Positions 1-9,992 are shown, counted from the first letter of the stretch. The stretch is 64,000 nucleotides of DNA from Sphaerisporangium rubeum (GCF_014207705.1 NZ_JACHIU010000001.1:992001-1056000); one strand, 5' to 3'. Notes: generated from the sequence alone by a model not told the origin. A program made the numbers and translations.

Positions 1-1
1 G

Positions 2-271
2 ACCGGTCACGCGCTCGACGACATCGACGCACCGCCGGGTGAGTGGGTTTCGGACTCACCGGATTTCGCGGCCCTGTACGACGAGTGCGCTCCGTTGCTG
101 GCCTCGACGTTCCACAAGCAGCCCGGTGGTCTCGGCCGCAAGGAGTTCTTCGCCGACGCCTTCGCCGCCATCGCCTCACGGCAGCGTCCCGCGCTGGTGG
201 ACATGCTGAACGGCGACACGCGCGCCGCGCTCAACGTCATGCTGTTCTTCAACAGGCGCTACGGAATCTAG
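2..271 (+). CDS. C-terminal part of an unidentified protein (cut by window edge)
   Basis: The frame is open from the window edge to TAG at 269-271, giving 89 residues with no start codon, so this is the end of a longer gene. The piece is mixed acidic/basic, has no membrane segment, and ends in FFNRRYGI. I do not recognise a family. A small gene on the same strand starts 10 bases after the stop, which suggests one transcript. The reading frame is supported by GC-rich third positions and by the short gap to the next gene. Confidence 0.6.
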   Translation, partial: TGHALDDIDAPPGEWVSDSPDFAALYDECAPLLASTFHKQPGGLGRKEFFADAFAAIASRQRPALVDMLNGDTRAALNVMLFFNRRYGI

Positions 272-281
272 GTGATCCGCC

Positions 282-530
282 ATGTACGTCATCCGGCTCG
301 CGGACGGGAGGTTGCGGATCCCGCGTTCCCTGACCAGCGGCGACGGCCGCCTGATCGGCAACGCCTACCTGGAGGTCGCGCCGAACGACCCCGACTACGA
401 CCGCTGGCTCCCCGAGTCGATCACCGAGGAGCAGGACGCCGAGCGCCGGCGTCAGTGGCGGGAGGGGAACGACGAACTGGAGCGTGAATTCCTCGCGTTC
501 AAGGAGTCACAGGCCGGCTCGGACCGCTGA
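282..530 (+). CDS. small hydrophilic protein of unknown function (82 aa)
   Basis: ATG start at 282, TGA stop at 528-530. The protein is short, soluble and highly charged, with a C-terminal half rich in Glu and Arg (EEQDAERRRQW and following) that is probably helical. No known motif is visible. It follows the preceding gene closely on the same strand and the two are probably cotranscribed. After its stop there is an AT-rich stretch (about 590-640) before the convergent bldC-like gene; I see no gene in that gap. Confidence 0.55.
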   Translation: MYVIRLADGRLRIPRSLTSGDGRLIGNAYLEVAPNDPDYDRWLPESITEEQDAERRRQWREGNDELEREFLAFKESQAGSDR

Positions 531-732
531 GGAGCGGGGAGTGCATCAGGGGGGCCCGATGGTGCGGGCAATCGTGCCCCCGGATTAGTTGATACACATT
601 TAAAGCAGTTAAGGACATCCGTAAAAAGAACAGTGACCCTGCGGCTTCCGGGGGGCACGCAGGATCACCGGGTGGTACACGGCCGGATCGAGATCACCGG
701 GCATCGTGCTCGGCGGCCCCGGGACCGGCGGT

Positions 733-954
733 TCAGACACGCGGCGAGTCGCCGTTCGGCCGTTCGGCCGTGAGGACTTCCTCGCCACGCAGGAGGGCGT
801 GCACCTCCGACTCTCGGAAACGCCGGTGCCCTCCGGGGGTACGGATACTGCTGATGCGACCGGCCGCCGCCCAGCGCGTCACCGTTTTTGGATCGACCCG
901 GAAGAGGGCGGCCACCTCTCCAGGGGTCAGCAGACGCTCGCTGCTACTCTCCAC
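733..954 (-). CDS. bldC: BldC-family MerR-like DNA-binding protein
   Basis: A 73-residue protein with the compact winged-helix motif typical of BldC: LLTPGEVAALFRVDPKTVTR, then a WAAAGRISSIRT turn and GGHRRFRESEVHALL. BldC proteins are single-domain relatives of MerR that bind direct repeats cooperatively and control the timing of sporulation genes in Streptomyces (family knowledge). The frame is open upstream to an ATG at 1053, but I chose GTG at 952-954: it sits 5 bases after a strong ribosome binding site (GGGGGAGAG) and gives the family length (about 68 aa). It is transcribed away from the DUF4229 gene. Whether it is the developmental BldC or a paralogue cannot be decided here. Confidence 0.8.
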   Translation of the reverse strand: MESSSERLLTPGEVAALFRVDPKTVTRWAAAGRISSIRTPGGHRRFRESEVHALLRGEEVLTAERPNGDSPRV

Positions 955-1151
955 AATCTCTCCCCCTCGCGTCCCGCATCTCCAAGCGGGCGGACAGGTA
1001 TCCAGTTTGCCGAGCGAAATCTGATATATCCGCGATTTAGCTTGAAAGATCACGGGTTGTTATCAGCTGACTGCCCGTTTGTTATATGATAGAGCCTCTT
1101 TGGGGCGCTCGTGGGTGTTTCTTTACATAAGCGCCGTGTTGGGAACACTAG

Positions 1152-1183
1152 CAGTGCTCGCTCCCGATGCGAAGCGAGCACTG
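1152..1183. other. perfect 11-bp hairpin between divergent genes
   Basis: CAGTGCTCGCT (1152-1162) and its exact complement AGCGAGCACTG (1173-1183) flank a 10-base loop. It lies between the 5' ends of the bldC-like gene and the DUF4229 gene, so it terminates neither. It would sit upstream of one or in the leader of the other. The surrounding 1020-1100 stretch is AT-rich and probably holds the promoters. Confidence 0.5.
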
Positions 1184-1216
1184 TAAAGCTCCACCTGCGA
1201 AATCGCTCTCCGTGGG

Positions 1217-1465
1217 GTGGCGGGGGTAGACCGCTCCAGCACGGGGTGGCGTAACCTCGACCGTGTGCGACCGATTCTCGTTTACACCGCGTCACGCCTC
1301 GGACTGTTCGCGGTCACCCTCGGTGTGCTCTATCTGATCGGCCTCCACAACCCTCTCTGGCTGCTGGTGATCAGCTTTGCGATCAGCGGCATAGCCAGTT
1401 ACGTGCTGCTGTCCAAGCAGCGGGATGCGGTGAGCCGGCAGATCAGTGAGCGCCACAAGGGCTAG
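1217..1465 (+). CDS. DUF4229-type small membrane protein
   Basis: Up to 82 residues from GTG 1217. The core reads RPILVYTASRLGLF, two hydrophobic helices with a short loop, then a charged tail (SKQRDAVSRQISERHKG). This matches the DUF4229 family of small actinobacterial integral membrane proteins of unknown role. Family members usually begin right at the RPxLxY motif, so GTG 1265 is an equally good start (66 aa); neither has a clear ribosome binding site. The stop overlaps the end of the convergent beta-propeller gene by 4 bases. Confidence 0.7.
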   Translation: MAGVDRSSTGWRNLDRVRPILVYTASRLGLFAVTLGVLYLIGLHNPLWLLVISFAISGIASYVLLSKQRDAVSRQISERHKG

Positions 1466-2730
1466 AAGAGCGGGAACATGCCGACGCGGGCATGGTACTC
1501 GTGTCCGAGGCGCGTGGTGTCACTTCCGACGAGAAGGCCGCCTTTGTCGACGAGGAACGCTTTCACCCCAATGCCGCGCTCACGTGTGGGGTTCCACGGC
1601 AGCGCACGGCCGGTCACCGGATCGATCGCGCCGATGCCGGGCCGTGCCACCGCGCCGGGACCCGCGGTGTCCTTTCCGCGTGGGTTGTCGAGCCATCGCT
1701 GGTGCCCCCCGACGTACACCGCGGCACCGGTGACGGCCACCGAGTAGAGCGAGTCACCGCCGGTGTGGTTGACCCATGTCGGCCGCGCCGCGTCACGCGC
1801 CGTGGTTTCGAATCGGGCGGCCGAATCACAGAGCTTGCGCGCGCCGCCGGCACCGCCTGTCGTGACCACGACGAAGTACCGGCCGTCAGGTGAGAAGTCC
1901 AGACCTCGCACGTAATAAGGGAAGTCGTCTCTGCAGCGGGCCGCATACGCGTCGGTGCGCCACGGGGTCACCGCCGGCTTGGGTGCGCCGACGTCGATCA
2001 GGCCCACCTGGGGCCGGCGCAGCCCGTCGAGCGTGGTGAACGAGCCGATGACCGCGAGCACACGGCCGTACGCCGCCATGGCGTGGACCTTGAGCGTGCC
2101 GAGCCCGCCTCCCGGCGTGACGGTGAACGCGGGGTCCACCGCGCCGGTCGCGGCGTCCAGCCGCGCGAGCGCCGGACGCGTGGAGCGGCCGACCGCGGCG
2201 AAGTCGCCGCCGACGTACAGGTGGGGACCGGCCAGGACCAGCGTGGAGACGTCGCCGCCGCGCACCGGCGCGGCGAACCCCGGCACAGGGGCCCCGTCGG
2301 CGAGCCGCAGCCGCGTCAGGCCCATGGCCCGGCCCGGCCCGTAGAACGACCCGCCGGCGTACACCGTGGCGTCGGGGCCGGCCGCGAGCGCGGACACCGC
2401 GCCGTCGAGCCGCGGCGAGAAGTGGCGGTCCACCCGGCCGGTGAGCAGGTCGAACGCGAAGATGTTGCTCCGCCGGAGCTTCGCCGCCGAGCCGGCCTCC
2501 CGCACCCGGCTGAAGGACCCGCCGACGACGACGGTGCGGCCGTACACGGCGAAGGCGTTGACGATGCCGTCGAGCACGTGCGGTGTGGTGGCGACCGGAT
2601 CGGTGGAGACGACGCGGTCGTGGGGGACCAGGCCGGCGTCCGCGGGGACGGCCAGAACCGGCGACAACGCTCCGGCGAGCAGCGCGGCGACGGGAAGGAC
2701 CCGCCGCACGGGTGATTTTCCGGTAAACAT
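1462..2730 (-). CDS. secreted beta-propeller repeat protein
   Basis: 422 residues with a Sec signal peptide (KSPVRRVLPVAALLAGAL, cleavage near PADAG, about residue 33). The mature part is a series of blades of the form G.VVVGGSF..VR, VYAGGSFYG and LYVGGDFAAVG followed by hydrophobic strands. This is the delta-60/DUF5122-type repeat seen in secreted and surface propeller proteins. No catalytic residues are evident; a binding or cell-surface role is inference. It is convergent with the DUF4229 gene and divergent from menG, with a 76-base gap to menG that must hold both promoters. Confidence 0.75.
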   Translation of the reverse strand: MFTGKSPVRRVLPVAALLAGALSPVLAVPADAGLVPHDRVVSTDPVATTPHVLDGIVNAFAVYGRTVVVGGSFSRVREAGSAAKLRRSNIFAFDLLTGRVDRHFSPRLDGAVSALAAGPDATVYAGGSFYGPGRAMGLTRLRLADGAPVPGFAAPVRGGDVSTLVLAGPHLYVGGDFAAVGRSTRPALARLDAATGAVDPAFTVTPGGGLGTLKVHAMAAYGRVLAVIGSFTTLDGLRRPQVGLIDVGAPKPAVTPWRTDAYAARCRDDFPYYVRGLDFSPDGRYFVVVTTGGAGGARKLCDSAARFETTARDAARPTWVNHTGGDSLYSVAVTGAAVYVGGHQRWLDNPRGKDTAGPGAVARPGIGAIDPVTGRALPWNPTRERGIGVKAFLVDKGGLLVGSDTTRLGHEYHARVGMFPLF

Positions 2731-2806
2731 TTGCCAAGTCCTAGCAGACGGAGCGTGACGATGTGGTCACTTTGGGTCGATCGCCTGGTCCCACTAAGCT
2801 GTGCGC

Positions 2807-3550
2807 ATGACACGTGCATCGCTGGACAAACAGCCGCGGGAGATCGCGGCGATGTTCGATCGCACGGCCCGGCGCTACGACCTGGTCAACGACGTGCTGT
2901 CCCTCGGGCAGGACCGCCTGTGGCGCAAGGCGACCGCCGCGGCGGTCGACGCCGGCCCCGGTGAGCTCGTCCTCGACCTGGCCGCCGGCACGGGCACCTC
3001 GACCGACGCCTTCACCACTCTCGGCGCGCGTGCCATCGCGTGTGACTTCTCTCTCGGCATGTTGCGCGCGGGTGCCGAGCGACACGGCGGTTCCGGTGTG
3101 TCCGCCGAGGCCGGCGGGACGGGACGCATGGCCTTCGTCGGAGGCGACGCGCTGAAACTTCCATTCGCCGACGAGACGTTCGACGCCGTCACGATCTCGT
3201 TCGGGCTGCGCAACGTCCACGACACCGCGCAGGCGCTCGGCGAGATGCTCCGCGTCACCCGTCCCGGCGGCCGGCTGGTGGTGTGCGAGTTCTCCCGGCC
3301 GACGGTCCGGTCGTTCGACGTCGTGTACACCCAGTACCTGATGAAACTGCTGCCTCCGGTGGCCCGCGCGGTCAGCTCCAACCCCGATTCCTACGTCTAT
3401 CTGGCCGAGTCGATCAGGGCCTGGCCGGGCCAGGCGGGGCTCGCGCGGATCATCGGCGAGGCCGGGTGGGAAGGCGTCCGCTGGCGCAATCTCTCCTTCG
3501 GGATCGTCGCGCTCCACCGAGCCGTCAAACCGGCCGCACAGAGTAGGTAA
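2807..3550 (+). CDS. menG: demethylmenaquinone methyltransferase
   Basis: Class I SAM-dependent methyltransferase of the UbiE/MenG family (247 aa) that methylates demethylmenaquinone in the last step of menaquinone synthesis. Visible signatures: [16 protein letters not shown] near the N-terminus, the SAM loop [12 protein letters not shown] (about 57-68), [20 protein letters not shown] and the C-terminal [16 protein letters not shown] chose ATG 2807; a GTG six bases upstream is possible. Menaquinone is the electron acceptor of the complex I encoded just downstream, and menJ follows after a regulatory gap. Confidence 0.92.
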   Translation: MTRASLDKQPREIAAMFDRTARRYDLVNDVLSLGQDRLWRKATAAAVDAGPGELVLDLAAGTGTSTDAFTTLGARAIACDFSLGMLRAGAERHGGSGVSAEAGGTGRMAFVGGDALKLPFADETFDAVTISFGLRNVHDTAQALGEMLRVTRPGGRLVVCEFSRPTVRSFDVVYTQYLMKLLPPVARAVSSNPDSYVYLAESIRAWPGQAGLARIIGEAGWEGVRWRNLSFGIVALHRAVKPAAQSR

Positions 3551-3557
3551 GCTCCAT

Positions 3558-3620
3558 CTGACATAGGGCAGGGGAAAAGGGCTAGACTTCCGCCGACAAG
3601 TTTGTGAAGTAGTTCACAAA
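3558..3620 (+). promoter_or_regulatory. candidate promoter with Rex operator upstream of menJ-nuo
   Basis: TTTGTGAAGTAGTTCACAAA at 3601-3620 is a perfect inverted repeat with a 4-base spacer and matches the published Rex operator consensus (TTGTGAA-N4-TTCACAA). Rex is a repressor released from DNA by NADH. A candidate promoter lies just upstream: CTGACA (3558-3563) and TAGACT (3583-3588), spacing 19. This puts the palindrome over the expected start of transcription, a normal position for repression. The target is menJ and, through it, probably nuoA-N. Confidence 0.8.
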
Positions 3621-3677
3621 GGCACGAAGGCCCCGATTTCCCAAAGGCCCTCGAACACCCAGGACAGGACAGGTCCC

Positions 3678-4952
3678 GTGAGCGAGTCAGCCCCCGCGTT
3701 GGACGCCGACGTCATCGTCGTCGGCGCAGGACCAGCGGGTTCGACCACGGCTTATCACCTCGCGCGGTCCGGCCTCGACGTGCTGCTGCTGGAGAAGACC
3801 CGTTTCCCCCGCGAAAAGGTCTGCGGAGACGGTCTGACGCCGCGCGCCGTGAAGGAACTGATCGACATGGGGGTCGACATCGACGCCCCCGGCTGGATCA
3901 GGAACAAGGGCCTGCGCGTGATCGGCGGCGGTCACCGCCTGGAACTGCCGTGGCCGGAGTTGTCCAGCTATCCCGATTTCGGGCTGGTCCGCACCCGCCT
4001 GGACTTCGACAAGATCCTCGCCGACCGCGCCGAGGCCGCCGGAGCCAGGCTCCTGCAAGGCGTCAACGTCACCGGCCCGGTGCTCGACCTGCGCAGCGGC
4101 CACATCATCGGCGTGACCGCCAAGCGCGACGGCGAGCCGGTGACGTACCGCTCGCGCCTGGTCGTCGCCGCCGACGGCAACTCCACCCGGCTGTCGCTGT
4201 CCATGGGCCTGCACCGGCGCGAGGACCGGCCGATGGGTGTCGCGGTGCGCACCTACTTCACCAGCCCCCGGCACGACGACGACTACCTGGAGTCGTGGCT
4301 GGAGCTGTGGGACACCGGCGACGACGGCCGCGCGCGGCTGCTGCCGGGGTACGGCTGGATCTTCGGCGTCGGCGACGGCACGAGCAACGTCGGCCTCGGC
4401 CTGCTCAACACCAGCGAGTCGTTCCAGAACCTCGACTACCGCGACCTGCTGCGCCGCTGGGTGAAGAACATGCCGGCCGAGTGGGGCTACACCGAGGAGA
4501 ACATGACGGGCCCGGTGCGCGGCGCCGCGCTGCCGATGGCCTTCAACCGGCAACCCCACTACACCAAGGGCCTGGTGCTCGTCGGCGACGCCGGCGGCAT
4601 GATCAACCCGTTCAACGGCGAGGGCATCGCGTACGCCATGGAGACCGGCAGGATCGCGGCGCGCACCGTCGCCGCCGCGCTCGCCGCCGCGACCCCCGCG
4701 CAGCGCGAGCGCCTGCTGCGCGCCTACCCCCTGGTGCTCAAGGACCACTACGGCGGCTACTTCACCCTCGGCCGGCTGTTCGTCGAGGCCATCGGCAAGC
4801 CCGGCGTGATGGGCTTCCTGACAAGGCACGGGCTGCCCCACCCCACTCTGATGCGGTTCGCGCTGAAGCTCCTTGCTAATCTCACGGACCGGCGGGGTGA
4901 CGTGTCGGACCGGCTCATCAACGCCCTGTCGAAGGTGACGCCTCCGGCATGA
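3678..4952 (+). CDS. menJ: geranylgeranyl reductase family FAD enzyme, probable menaquinone reductase
   Basis: 424-residue flavoprotein with an N-terminal FAD-binding Rossmann motif (VIVVGAGPAGSTTAYHLA, about 13-30), the family motif EKVCGDGLTPRAV (about 47-59) and the second FAD motif LVGDAGGMINPFNGEGIAYA. It belongs to the geranylgeranyl reductase superfamily. In mycobacteria the homologue MenJ saturates one isoprene unit of menaquinone. Position between menG and nuo supports that role; archaeal-type lipid reduction is unlikely here. GTG start at 3678. It is the first gene after the Rex-type palindrome and 115 bases before nuoA. Confidence 0.87.
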   Translation: MSESAPALDADVIVVGAGPAGSTTAYHLARSGLDVLLLEKTRFPREKVCGDGLTPRAVKELIDMGVDIDAPGWIRNKGLRVIGGGHRLELPWPELSSYPDFGLVRTRLDFDKILADRAEAAGARLLQGVNVTGPVLDLRSGHIIGVTAKRDGEPVTYRSRLVVAADGNSTRLSLSMGLHRREDRPMGVAVRTYFTSPRHDDDYLESWLELWDTGDDGRARLLPGYGWIFGVGDGTSNVGLGLLNTSESFQNLDYRDLLRRWVKNMPAEWGYTEENMTGPVRGAALPMAFNRQPHYTKGLVLVGDAGGMINPFNGEGIAYAMETGRIAARTVAAALAAATPAQRERLLRAYPLVLKDHYGGYFTLGRLFVEAIGKPGVMGFLTRHGLPHPTLMRFALKLLANLTDRRGDVSDRLINALSKVTPPA

Positions 4953-5067
4953 CCAGACACCCGGGACGAAGACAGATGATCGCCGTGCCTAGACTCAGCA
5001 ACCGGCCGAGAGGCGCCCGCGCGCTCGGACACATCAGAACGACGAGAGACGAAGGAGACCGATAGCC

Positions 5068-5427
5068 ATGGAACTGTACGCCCCGATCGTGGTGCTGGCG
5101 GTTCTCGCGTTCGGCTTCGCGGTCTTCTCCGTCGGCATCGCCCCCTTCACGGGGCCGAAGCGGTGGAACCGCGCCAAGCTCGACGCCTACGAGTGCGGCA
5201 TCGAGCCGACACCGCAGCCGGTGGGCGGCGGCAGGTTCCCGCTCAAGTACATGATCACCGCCATGCTCTTCATCGTCTTCGACATCGAGATCATCTTCCT
5301 GTACCCGTGGGCGGTCGCCTTCGACGATCTCGGTGTCTTCGGTCTGATCGAGATGGTGCTGTTCATCGTCGCCGTCCTGGTCGCGTACGCCTACGTGTGG
5401 CGTCGGCGCGGCCTGGACTGGGACTGA
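5068..5427 (+). CDS. nuoA: NADH-quinone oxidoreductase subunit A
   Basis: 119 residues, three transmembrane helices, with the family motif PKRWNRAKLDAYECGIEP in the first loop and FDIEIIFLYPWA in helix 2. NuoA is a small membrane subunit near the quinone site of complex I. A good ribosome binding site (AAGGAG) precedes ATG 5068. First gene of an unbroken 14-gene operon; a TAGACT box at 4990-4995 in the gap from menJ could be an internal promoter. Confidence 0.96.
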   Translation: MELYAPIVVLAVLAFGFAVFSVGIAPFTGPKRWNRAKLDAYECGIEPTPQPVGGGRFPLKYMITAMLFIVFDIEIIFLYPWAVAFDDLGVFGLIEMVLFIVAVLVAYAYVWRRRGLDWD

Positions 5428-5466
5428 GAGGCGGCGTGCCCTCGGCGCGCGGGAGGAAGCACTGAC

Positions 5467-6018
5467 ATGGGTCTCGAAGAGAAACTGCCGAGCGGGTTCG
5501 TCCTGTCCACGGTTGAGCAGGCGGCGGGCTGGGCACGCAAGAACTCTGTCTGGCCGGCGACGTTCGGCCTGGCCTGCTGCGCCATCGAGCTGATGGCGAC
5601 CGGCGGGCCGAACCACGACCTGGCGCGCTTCGGCATGGAGCGGGCCTCCGCCTCGCCGCGCCAGGCCGACCTGATGATCGTGGCGGGCCGGCTGTCGCAG
5701 AAGATGGCGCCGGTGCTGCGCCAGATCTACGACCAGATGGCCGAGCCCAAGTGGGTCATCGCCATGGGTGTCTGCGCGTCCAGCGGCGGCATGTTCAACA
5801 ACTACGCGATCGTGCAGGGTGTCGACCACGTCGTCCCGGTGGACATCTATCTGCCGGGCTGCCCGCCTCGTCCCGAGATGCTGATCGACTCCATCGTGAA
5901 GCTGCACGACAAGATCCAGAACATGAAGTTCGGCGCGCACCGCGCCAAGCAGATCGAGGAGCTGGAGCAGCAGGCTCTGCGGTCTCTTCCGCTCATCGAT
6001 CAGGGGAGCCCGAAATGA
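5467..6018 (+). CDS. nuoB: NADH-quinone oxidoreductase subunit B
   Basis: 183 residues. Carries the ligands of the terminal iron-sulfur cluster N2: the paired cysteines in [11 protein letters not shown], the cysteine in [11 protein letters not shown] and the one in [11 protein letters not shown]. NuoB passes electrons from the cluster chain to quinone together with NuoD. The stop overlaps the start of nuoC (ATGA), so the two are translationally coupled. Confidence 0.97.
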   Translation: MGLEEKLPSGFVLSTVEQAAGWARKNSVWPATFGLACCAIELMATGGPNHDLARFGMERASASPRQADLMIVAGRLSQKMAPVLRQIYDQMAEPKWVIAMGVCASSGGMFNNYAIVQGVDHVVPVDIYLPGCPPRPEMLIDSIVKLHDKIQNMKFGAHRAKQIEELEQQALRSLPLIDQGSPK

Positions 6019-6692
6019 GCAGCGACAACCTGCCGGGTGTACCGGAGGAGCCGGTCGCGCGGCTCGGCATGTTCGGTGCGACCGGCACCGGCGACACTTC
6101 CGGCTACGGCCGGCTCGTGGTGCGCCGGCCGCCGAAGCGGTCGAGCGTGCGGCCGTACGGCGGCTACTTCGACGAGGTGGCCGACGCGCTGGAGGCCGCC
6201 GCCGGTGACGCGTTCTCCGGCATGGTGGAGCGCGTCGTGGTCGACCGCGGCGAGCTCACGCTGCACGTGGCGCGCGAGCGGCTGACCGAGGTCATGAGCC
6301 ACCTGCGCGACGACCCCGCGCTGCGTTTCGAGCTGTCGCTCGGCGTCTCCGGCGTGCACTACCCCGAGGAGACCGGCGCCGAGCTGCGTGCCGTCTACCA
6401 CCTGTGCTCGATCACCTTCAACCGCCGTGTGCGCGTCGAGGTGGCCTGCCCCGACGCCGACCCGCACGTGCCGTCCACGGTGTCGATCTACCCGACCCAC
6501 GACTGGCACGAACGCGAGACCTACGACTTCTTCGGCATCGTCTTCGACGGCCACCCCGCGCTGACCCGCATCGAGATGCCGGACGACTGGGACGGCCACC
6601 CGCAGCGCAAGGACTACCCGCTCGGCGGCATCCCGGTGGAGTACCGCGGCGCCACCATCCCCGCGCCGGACCAGAGGAGGTCGTACGCATGA
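6015..6692 (+). CDS. nuoC: NADH-quinone oxidoreductase subunit C
   Basis: 225 residues, homologous to the 30-kDa subunit of complex I. The conserved C-terminal block is present: [17 protein letters not shown], then [20 protein letters not shown]. The N-terminal 45 residues are a variable actinobacterial extension. The frame is open far upstream; ATG 6015 is chosen because it overlaps the nuoB stop. Structural peripheral-arm subunit without cofactors, next to NuoD. The stop overlaps the nuoD start. Confidence 0.96.
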   Translation: MSSDNLPGVPEEPVARLGMFGATGTGDTSGYGRLVVRRPPKRSSVRPYGGYFDEVADALEAAAGDAFSGMVERVVVDRGELTLHVARERLTEVMSHLRDDPALRFELSLGVSGVHYPEETGAELRAVYHLCSITFNRRVRVEVACPDADPHVPSTVSIYPTHDWHERETYDFFGIVFDGHPALTRIEMPDDWDGHPQRKDYPLGGIPVEYRGATIPAPDQRRSYA

Positions 6693-8041
6693 CCACCGTG
6701 CACGACGGCGACACCGAGCGCCGCGACGACGACGCCACCGAGGGCCGGGTCTACAACGTCAACGGCCAGGACTGGGACCAGGTCGTCGGCGCGGTCGCCG
6801 AGTCCTCCGAGGAGCGCCTCGTCATCAACATGGGCCCCCAGCACCCGTCCACCCACGGCGTGCTGCGGCTCGTGCTCACCCTGGACGGCGAGACCGTCAC
6901 CGAGGCCCGCACCGTCATCGGCTACCTCCACACCGGCATCGAGAAGAACATGGAGTACCGGACGTGGACCCAGGGGGTCACGTTCGTCACCCGCATGGAC
7001 TACCTCTCGCCGATCTTCAACGAGACGGCGTACTGCATGGCGGTGGAGCGGCTGCTCGGCATCACCGACCGGGTGCCGGCGCGGGCCCAGGCAATCCGCG
7101 TCATGATGATGGAGCTCAACCGCATCAGCTCCCACCTGGTGGCCATCGCGACCTTCGGCCTGGAGCTCGGCGCCACCACCCCCATGCTGTTCGGCTTCCG
7201 TGAGCGCGAGATGGTGCTCGACCTGTTCGAGTACATCACCGGCCTGCGCATGAACATGGCGTACGTCCGGCCCGGCGGCGTCTCGGTGGACCTCCCGGCA
7301 GGCGCCGTCGACAAGATCGGCGAGTTCCTCAAGGTCATGCCGGGCCGCATCAAGGAGATGCGCAAGCTCCTGGACGCCAACCCGGCCTACGTCCGCCGCA
7401 CCAAGGACGTCGCCTACCTCGACCTCACCGGCTGCATGGCGCTCGGCATCACCGGCCCCATGCTGCGGGCCGCCGGCCTGCCGTGGGACCTGCGCAAGTC
7501 CCAGCCGTACAGCGGCTACGAGACCTACGACTTCGACGTGCCGACCGAGACCTCCTGCGACGTCTACGGCCGCTACCTCGTGCGGGTGGCCGAGATGGAG
7601 GAGTCGCTCAAGATCATCGGTCAGTGTCTCGACCGGCTGGCGGGCTCGGAGCTCAAGGGCAAGCCCATCATGATCGAGGACAAGAAGATCGGGTGGCCCG
7701 CGCAGCTCGCGCTCGGCGCCGACGGCCTCGGCAACTCACCCGACCACATCGCCCACATCATGAGCTCCTCCATGGAGGCGCTCATCCACCACTTCAAGCT
7801 GGTCACCGAGGGCTTCCGCGTCCCGGCCGGCCAGGCGTACGTGGGGGTGGAGTCGCCGCGAGGCGAGCTCGGAGCGCACGTCGTGAGCGACGGCGGCACC
7901 CGGCCGTACCGCGTGCACTTCCGCGACCCGTCCTTCACGAACCTGCAAGCCGTGCCGGCCACCTGCGAAGGCGGCATGGTTGCCGACGTCATCGCCGCGG
8001 TCGCGTCCATCGACCCGGTCATGGGAGGTGTGGACCGGTGA
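6689..8041 (+). CDS. nuoD: NADH-quinone oxidoreductase subunit D
   Basis: 450 residues, 49-kDa subunit lining the quinone-binding chamber. Motifs: [36 protein letters not shown] and the C-terminal [12 protein letters not shown] that is diagnostic for NuoD. ATG 6689 follows an AGAGGAGG ribosome binding site and overlaps the nuoC stop. About 45 acidic residues precede the conserved core. The final codons overlap the GTG start of nuoE. Confidence 0.97.
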   Translation: MTTVHDGDTERRDDDATEGRVYNVNGQDWDQVVGAVAESSEERLVINMGPQHPSTHGVLRLVLTLDGETVTEARTVIGYLHTGIEKNMEYRTWTQGVTFVTRMDYLSPIFNETAYCMAVERLLGITDRVPARAQAIRVMMMELNRISSHLVAIATFGLELGATTPMLFGFREREMVLDLFEYITGLRMNMAYVRPGGVSVDLPAGAVDKIGEFLKVMPGRIKEMRKLLDANPAYVRRTKDVAYLDLTGCMALGITGPMLRAAGLPWDLRKSQPYSGYETYDFDVPTETSCDVYGRYLVRVAEMEESLKIIGQCLDRLAGSELKGKPIMIEDKKIGWPAQLALGADGLGNSPDHIAHIMSSSMEALIHHFKLVTEGFRVPAGQAYVGVESPRGELGAHVVSDGGTRPYRVHFRDPSFTNLQAVPATCEGGMVADVIAAVASIDPVMGGVDR

Positions 8042-8706
8042 CGACCTACTCGCCGGAAGTCCGCGAGCGTCTCGAACGGGACGCCAAAGAGATCATCGGC
8101 CGTTACCCGCGGCCCCGCTCGGCGCTGCTGCCGCTGCTCCACCTGGTGCAGTCGGAGGAGGGCTACGTCTCCGACGCGGGCCAGGAGTTCTGCGCCGAGA
8201 TGCTCGGCCTCACCAAGGCCGAGGTCGTCGGCGTGTCGACGTTCTACACGATGTACAAGCGCAAGCCCGCCGGTGAGTACCACGTCGGGGTCTGCATCAA
8301 CGCGCTGTGCGCCGTCATGGGTGGCGACCAGATCTGGGACGAGCTGACCGAGCACACCGGCGCCGGCAACGGCGACACCACCGCCGACGGCAGGGTGTCG
8401 CTGGAGCGGCTGGAGTGCAACGCCGCCTGCGACTTCGCGCCGGTCATGATGGTCAACTGGGAGTTCTTCGACAACCAGACCCCCGAGTCGGCAAAGCAGC
8501 TCGTCGACGACCTGCGCGCCGGCAAGGAGGTCAGGCCGACCCGCGGCCCCGGCCGCCTGTGCACGTTCAAAGAGGCGTCGCGGGTGCTCGCCGGGCTCCC
8601 CGACGGCCTGGCCGGTGACGGCCCCTCGGCGGCGGGCCCCTCGCTCGAAGGTCTCAAGATCGCCAAGGCCAACGGATGGACGGCGCCGAAGGGGGCCTCG
8701 GAATGA
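8038..8706 (+). CDS. nuoE: NADH-quinone oxidoreductase subunit E
   Basis: 222 residues, 24-kDa thioredoxin-like subunit holding the [2Fe-2S] cluster N1a. Cysteines are in [10 protein letters not shown] and in [16 protein letters not shown], spaced as in the family. GTG 8038 follows a GGGAGG site inside the end of nuoD. The protein is longer than the E. coli one because of a C-terminal extension (about 60 residues). The stop overlaps the nuoF start. Confidence 0.95.
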   Translation: MTTYSPEVRERLERDAKEIIGRYPRPRSALLPLLHLVQSEEGYVSDAGQEFCAEMLGLTKAEVVGVSTFYTMYKRKPAGEYHVGVCINALCAVMGGDQIWDELTEHTGAGNGDTTADGRVSLERLECNAACDFAPVMMVNWEFFDNQTPESAKQLVDDLRAGKEVRPTRGPGRLCTFKEASRVLAGLPDGLAGDGPSAAGPSLEGLKIAKANGWTAPKGASE

Positions 8707-9992
8707 CCACGCTGACGCCGGTCCTCACCGCCAACTGGGACCAGGCCGACTCCTTCACCCTCGACGGCTACGGCGAGTACGCGGCGGCGCGCAAGGCGCT
8801 CGGCATGGACCCCGACGCCATCATCAAGGCCGTGAAGGACTCCGGGCTGCGCGGTCGCGGCGGCGCCGGGTTCCCCACCGGCATGAAGTGGGGCTTCATC
8901 CCGCAAGGGGACGGCAAGCCGCACTACCTGGTGGTCAACGCCGACGAGTCCGAGCCGGGGACCTGCAAGGACATCCCGCTCATGATGGCCAACCCCCACT
9001 CGCTGGTCGAGGGTGTCATCATCACCTCCTACGCCATCCGCGCCAACCAGGCCTTCATCTACATCCGCGGCGAGGTCCTCCACGTCGTGCGCCGGGTGCA
9101 GGCGGCGGTGCGCGAGGCGTACGAGAAGGGCTACCTCGGCACCGACATCCTCGGCTCGGGGTACGACCTGGAGCTGGTGGTGCACAGCGGCGCCGGCGCC
9201 TACATCTGCGGTGAGGAGACCGCGCTGCTGGACTCGCTGGAGGGCTACCGGGGTCAACCTCGCCTCAAGCCCCCCTTCCCCGCCGTCGCGGGCCTGTACG
9301 CGTGTCCCACCGTCATCAACAACGTCGAGTCGGTGGCGAGCGTTCCGAGCATCGTCGCCAACGGCGCCGACTGGTTCGCCGGCATGGGGACCGAGCGGTC
9401 CAAGGGCTTCGGCATCTTCTCCCTCAGCGGTCACGTCACCCGTCCCGGCCAGTACGAGGCGCCGCTCGGCATCACGCTGCGCGAGCTGCTCGACATGGCC
9501 GGCGGCGTCCGGGCCGGCCACCGGCTGAAGTTCTGGACCCCCGGCGGGTCCTCCACCCCGATCTTCACCGACGAGCACCTCGACGTGCCGCTCGACTTCG
9601 AGTCGGTCGGCGCCAAGGGCTCCATGCTCGGCACCCGGGCCCTGCAGATCTTCGACGAGACGACCTGCGTGGTGCGGACCGTCCTGCGGTGGACCGAGTT
9701 CTACGCGCACGAGTCCTGCGGCAAGTGCACCCCCTGCCGGGAGGGCACCTACTGGCTCAAGCAGGTGCTGCGGCGGCTGGAGAAGGGGCAGGGCACCGAA
9801 GAGGACCTGACGACCATCACCGACATCGCCGACAACATCCTCGGCCGGTCGTTCTGCGCGCTCGGTGACGGCGCCACCAGCCCGATCCACTCGTCGGTGA
9901 AGCACTTCCGCGACGAATACCTCAAGCACTTCGAGATCGGCGGATGCCCGTTCGACCCGGCGGCGTCCACCGTGTGGGGGGCCACCGCATGA
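8703..9992 (+). CDS. nuoF: NADH-quinone oxidoreductase subunit F
   Basis: 429 residues, 51-kDa subunit that binds NADH and FMN. Glycine-rich FMN/NADH motif [17 protein letters not shown] (about 56-72), [12 protein letters not shown], and the C-terminal [4Fe-4S] cluster motif [12 protein letters not shown] with the fourth cysteine in FCALGDGA. Entry point of electrons into complex I. ATG 8703 overlaps the nuoE stop. Confidence 0.97.
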   Translation: MTTLTPVLTANWDQADSFTLDGYGEYAAARKALGMDPDAIIKAVKDSGLRGRGGAGFPTGMKWGFIPQGDGKPHYLVVNADESEPGTCKDIPLMMANPHSLVEGVIITSYAIRANQAFIYIRGEVLHVVRRVQAAVREAYEKGYLGTDILGSGYDLELVVHSGAGAYICGEETALLDSLEGYRGQPRLKPPFPAVAGLYACPTVINNVESVASVPSIVANGADWFAGMGTERSKGFGIFSLSGHVTRPGQYEAPLGITLRELLDMAGGVRAGHRLKFWTPGGSSTPIFTDEHLDVPLDFESVGAKGSMLGTRALQIFDETTCVVRTVLRWTEFYAHESCGKCTPCREGTYWLKQVLRRLEKGQGTEEDLTTITDIADNILGRSFCALGDGATSPIHSSVKHFRDEYLKHFEIGGCPFDPAASTVWGATA

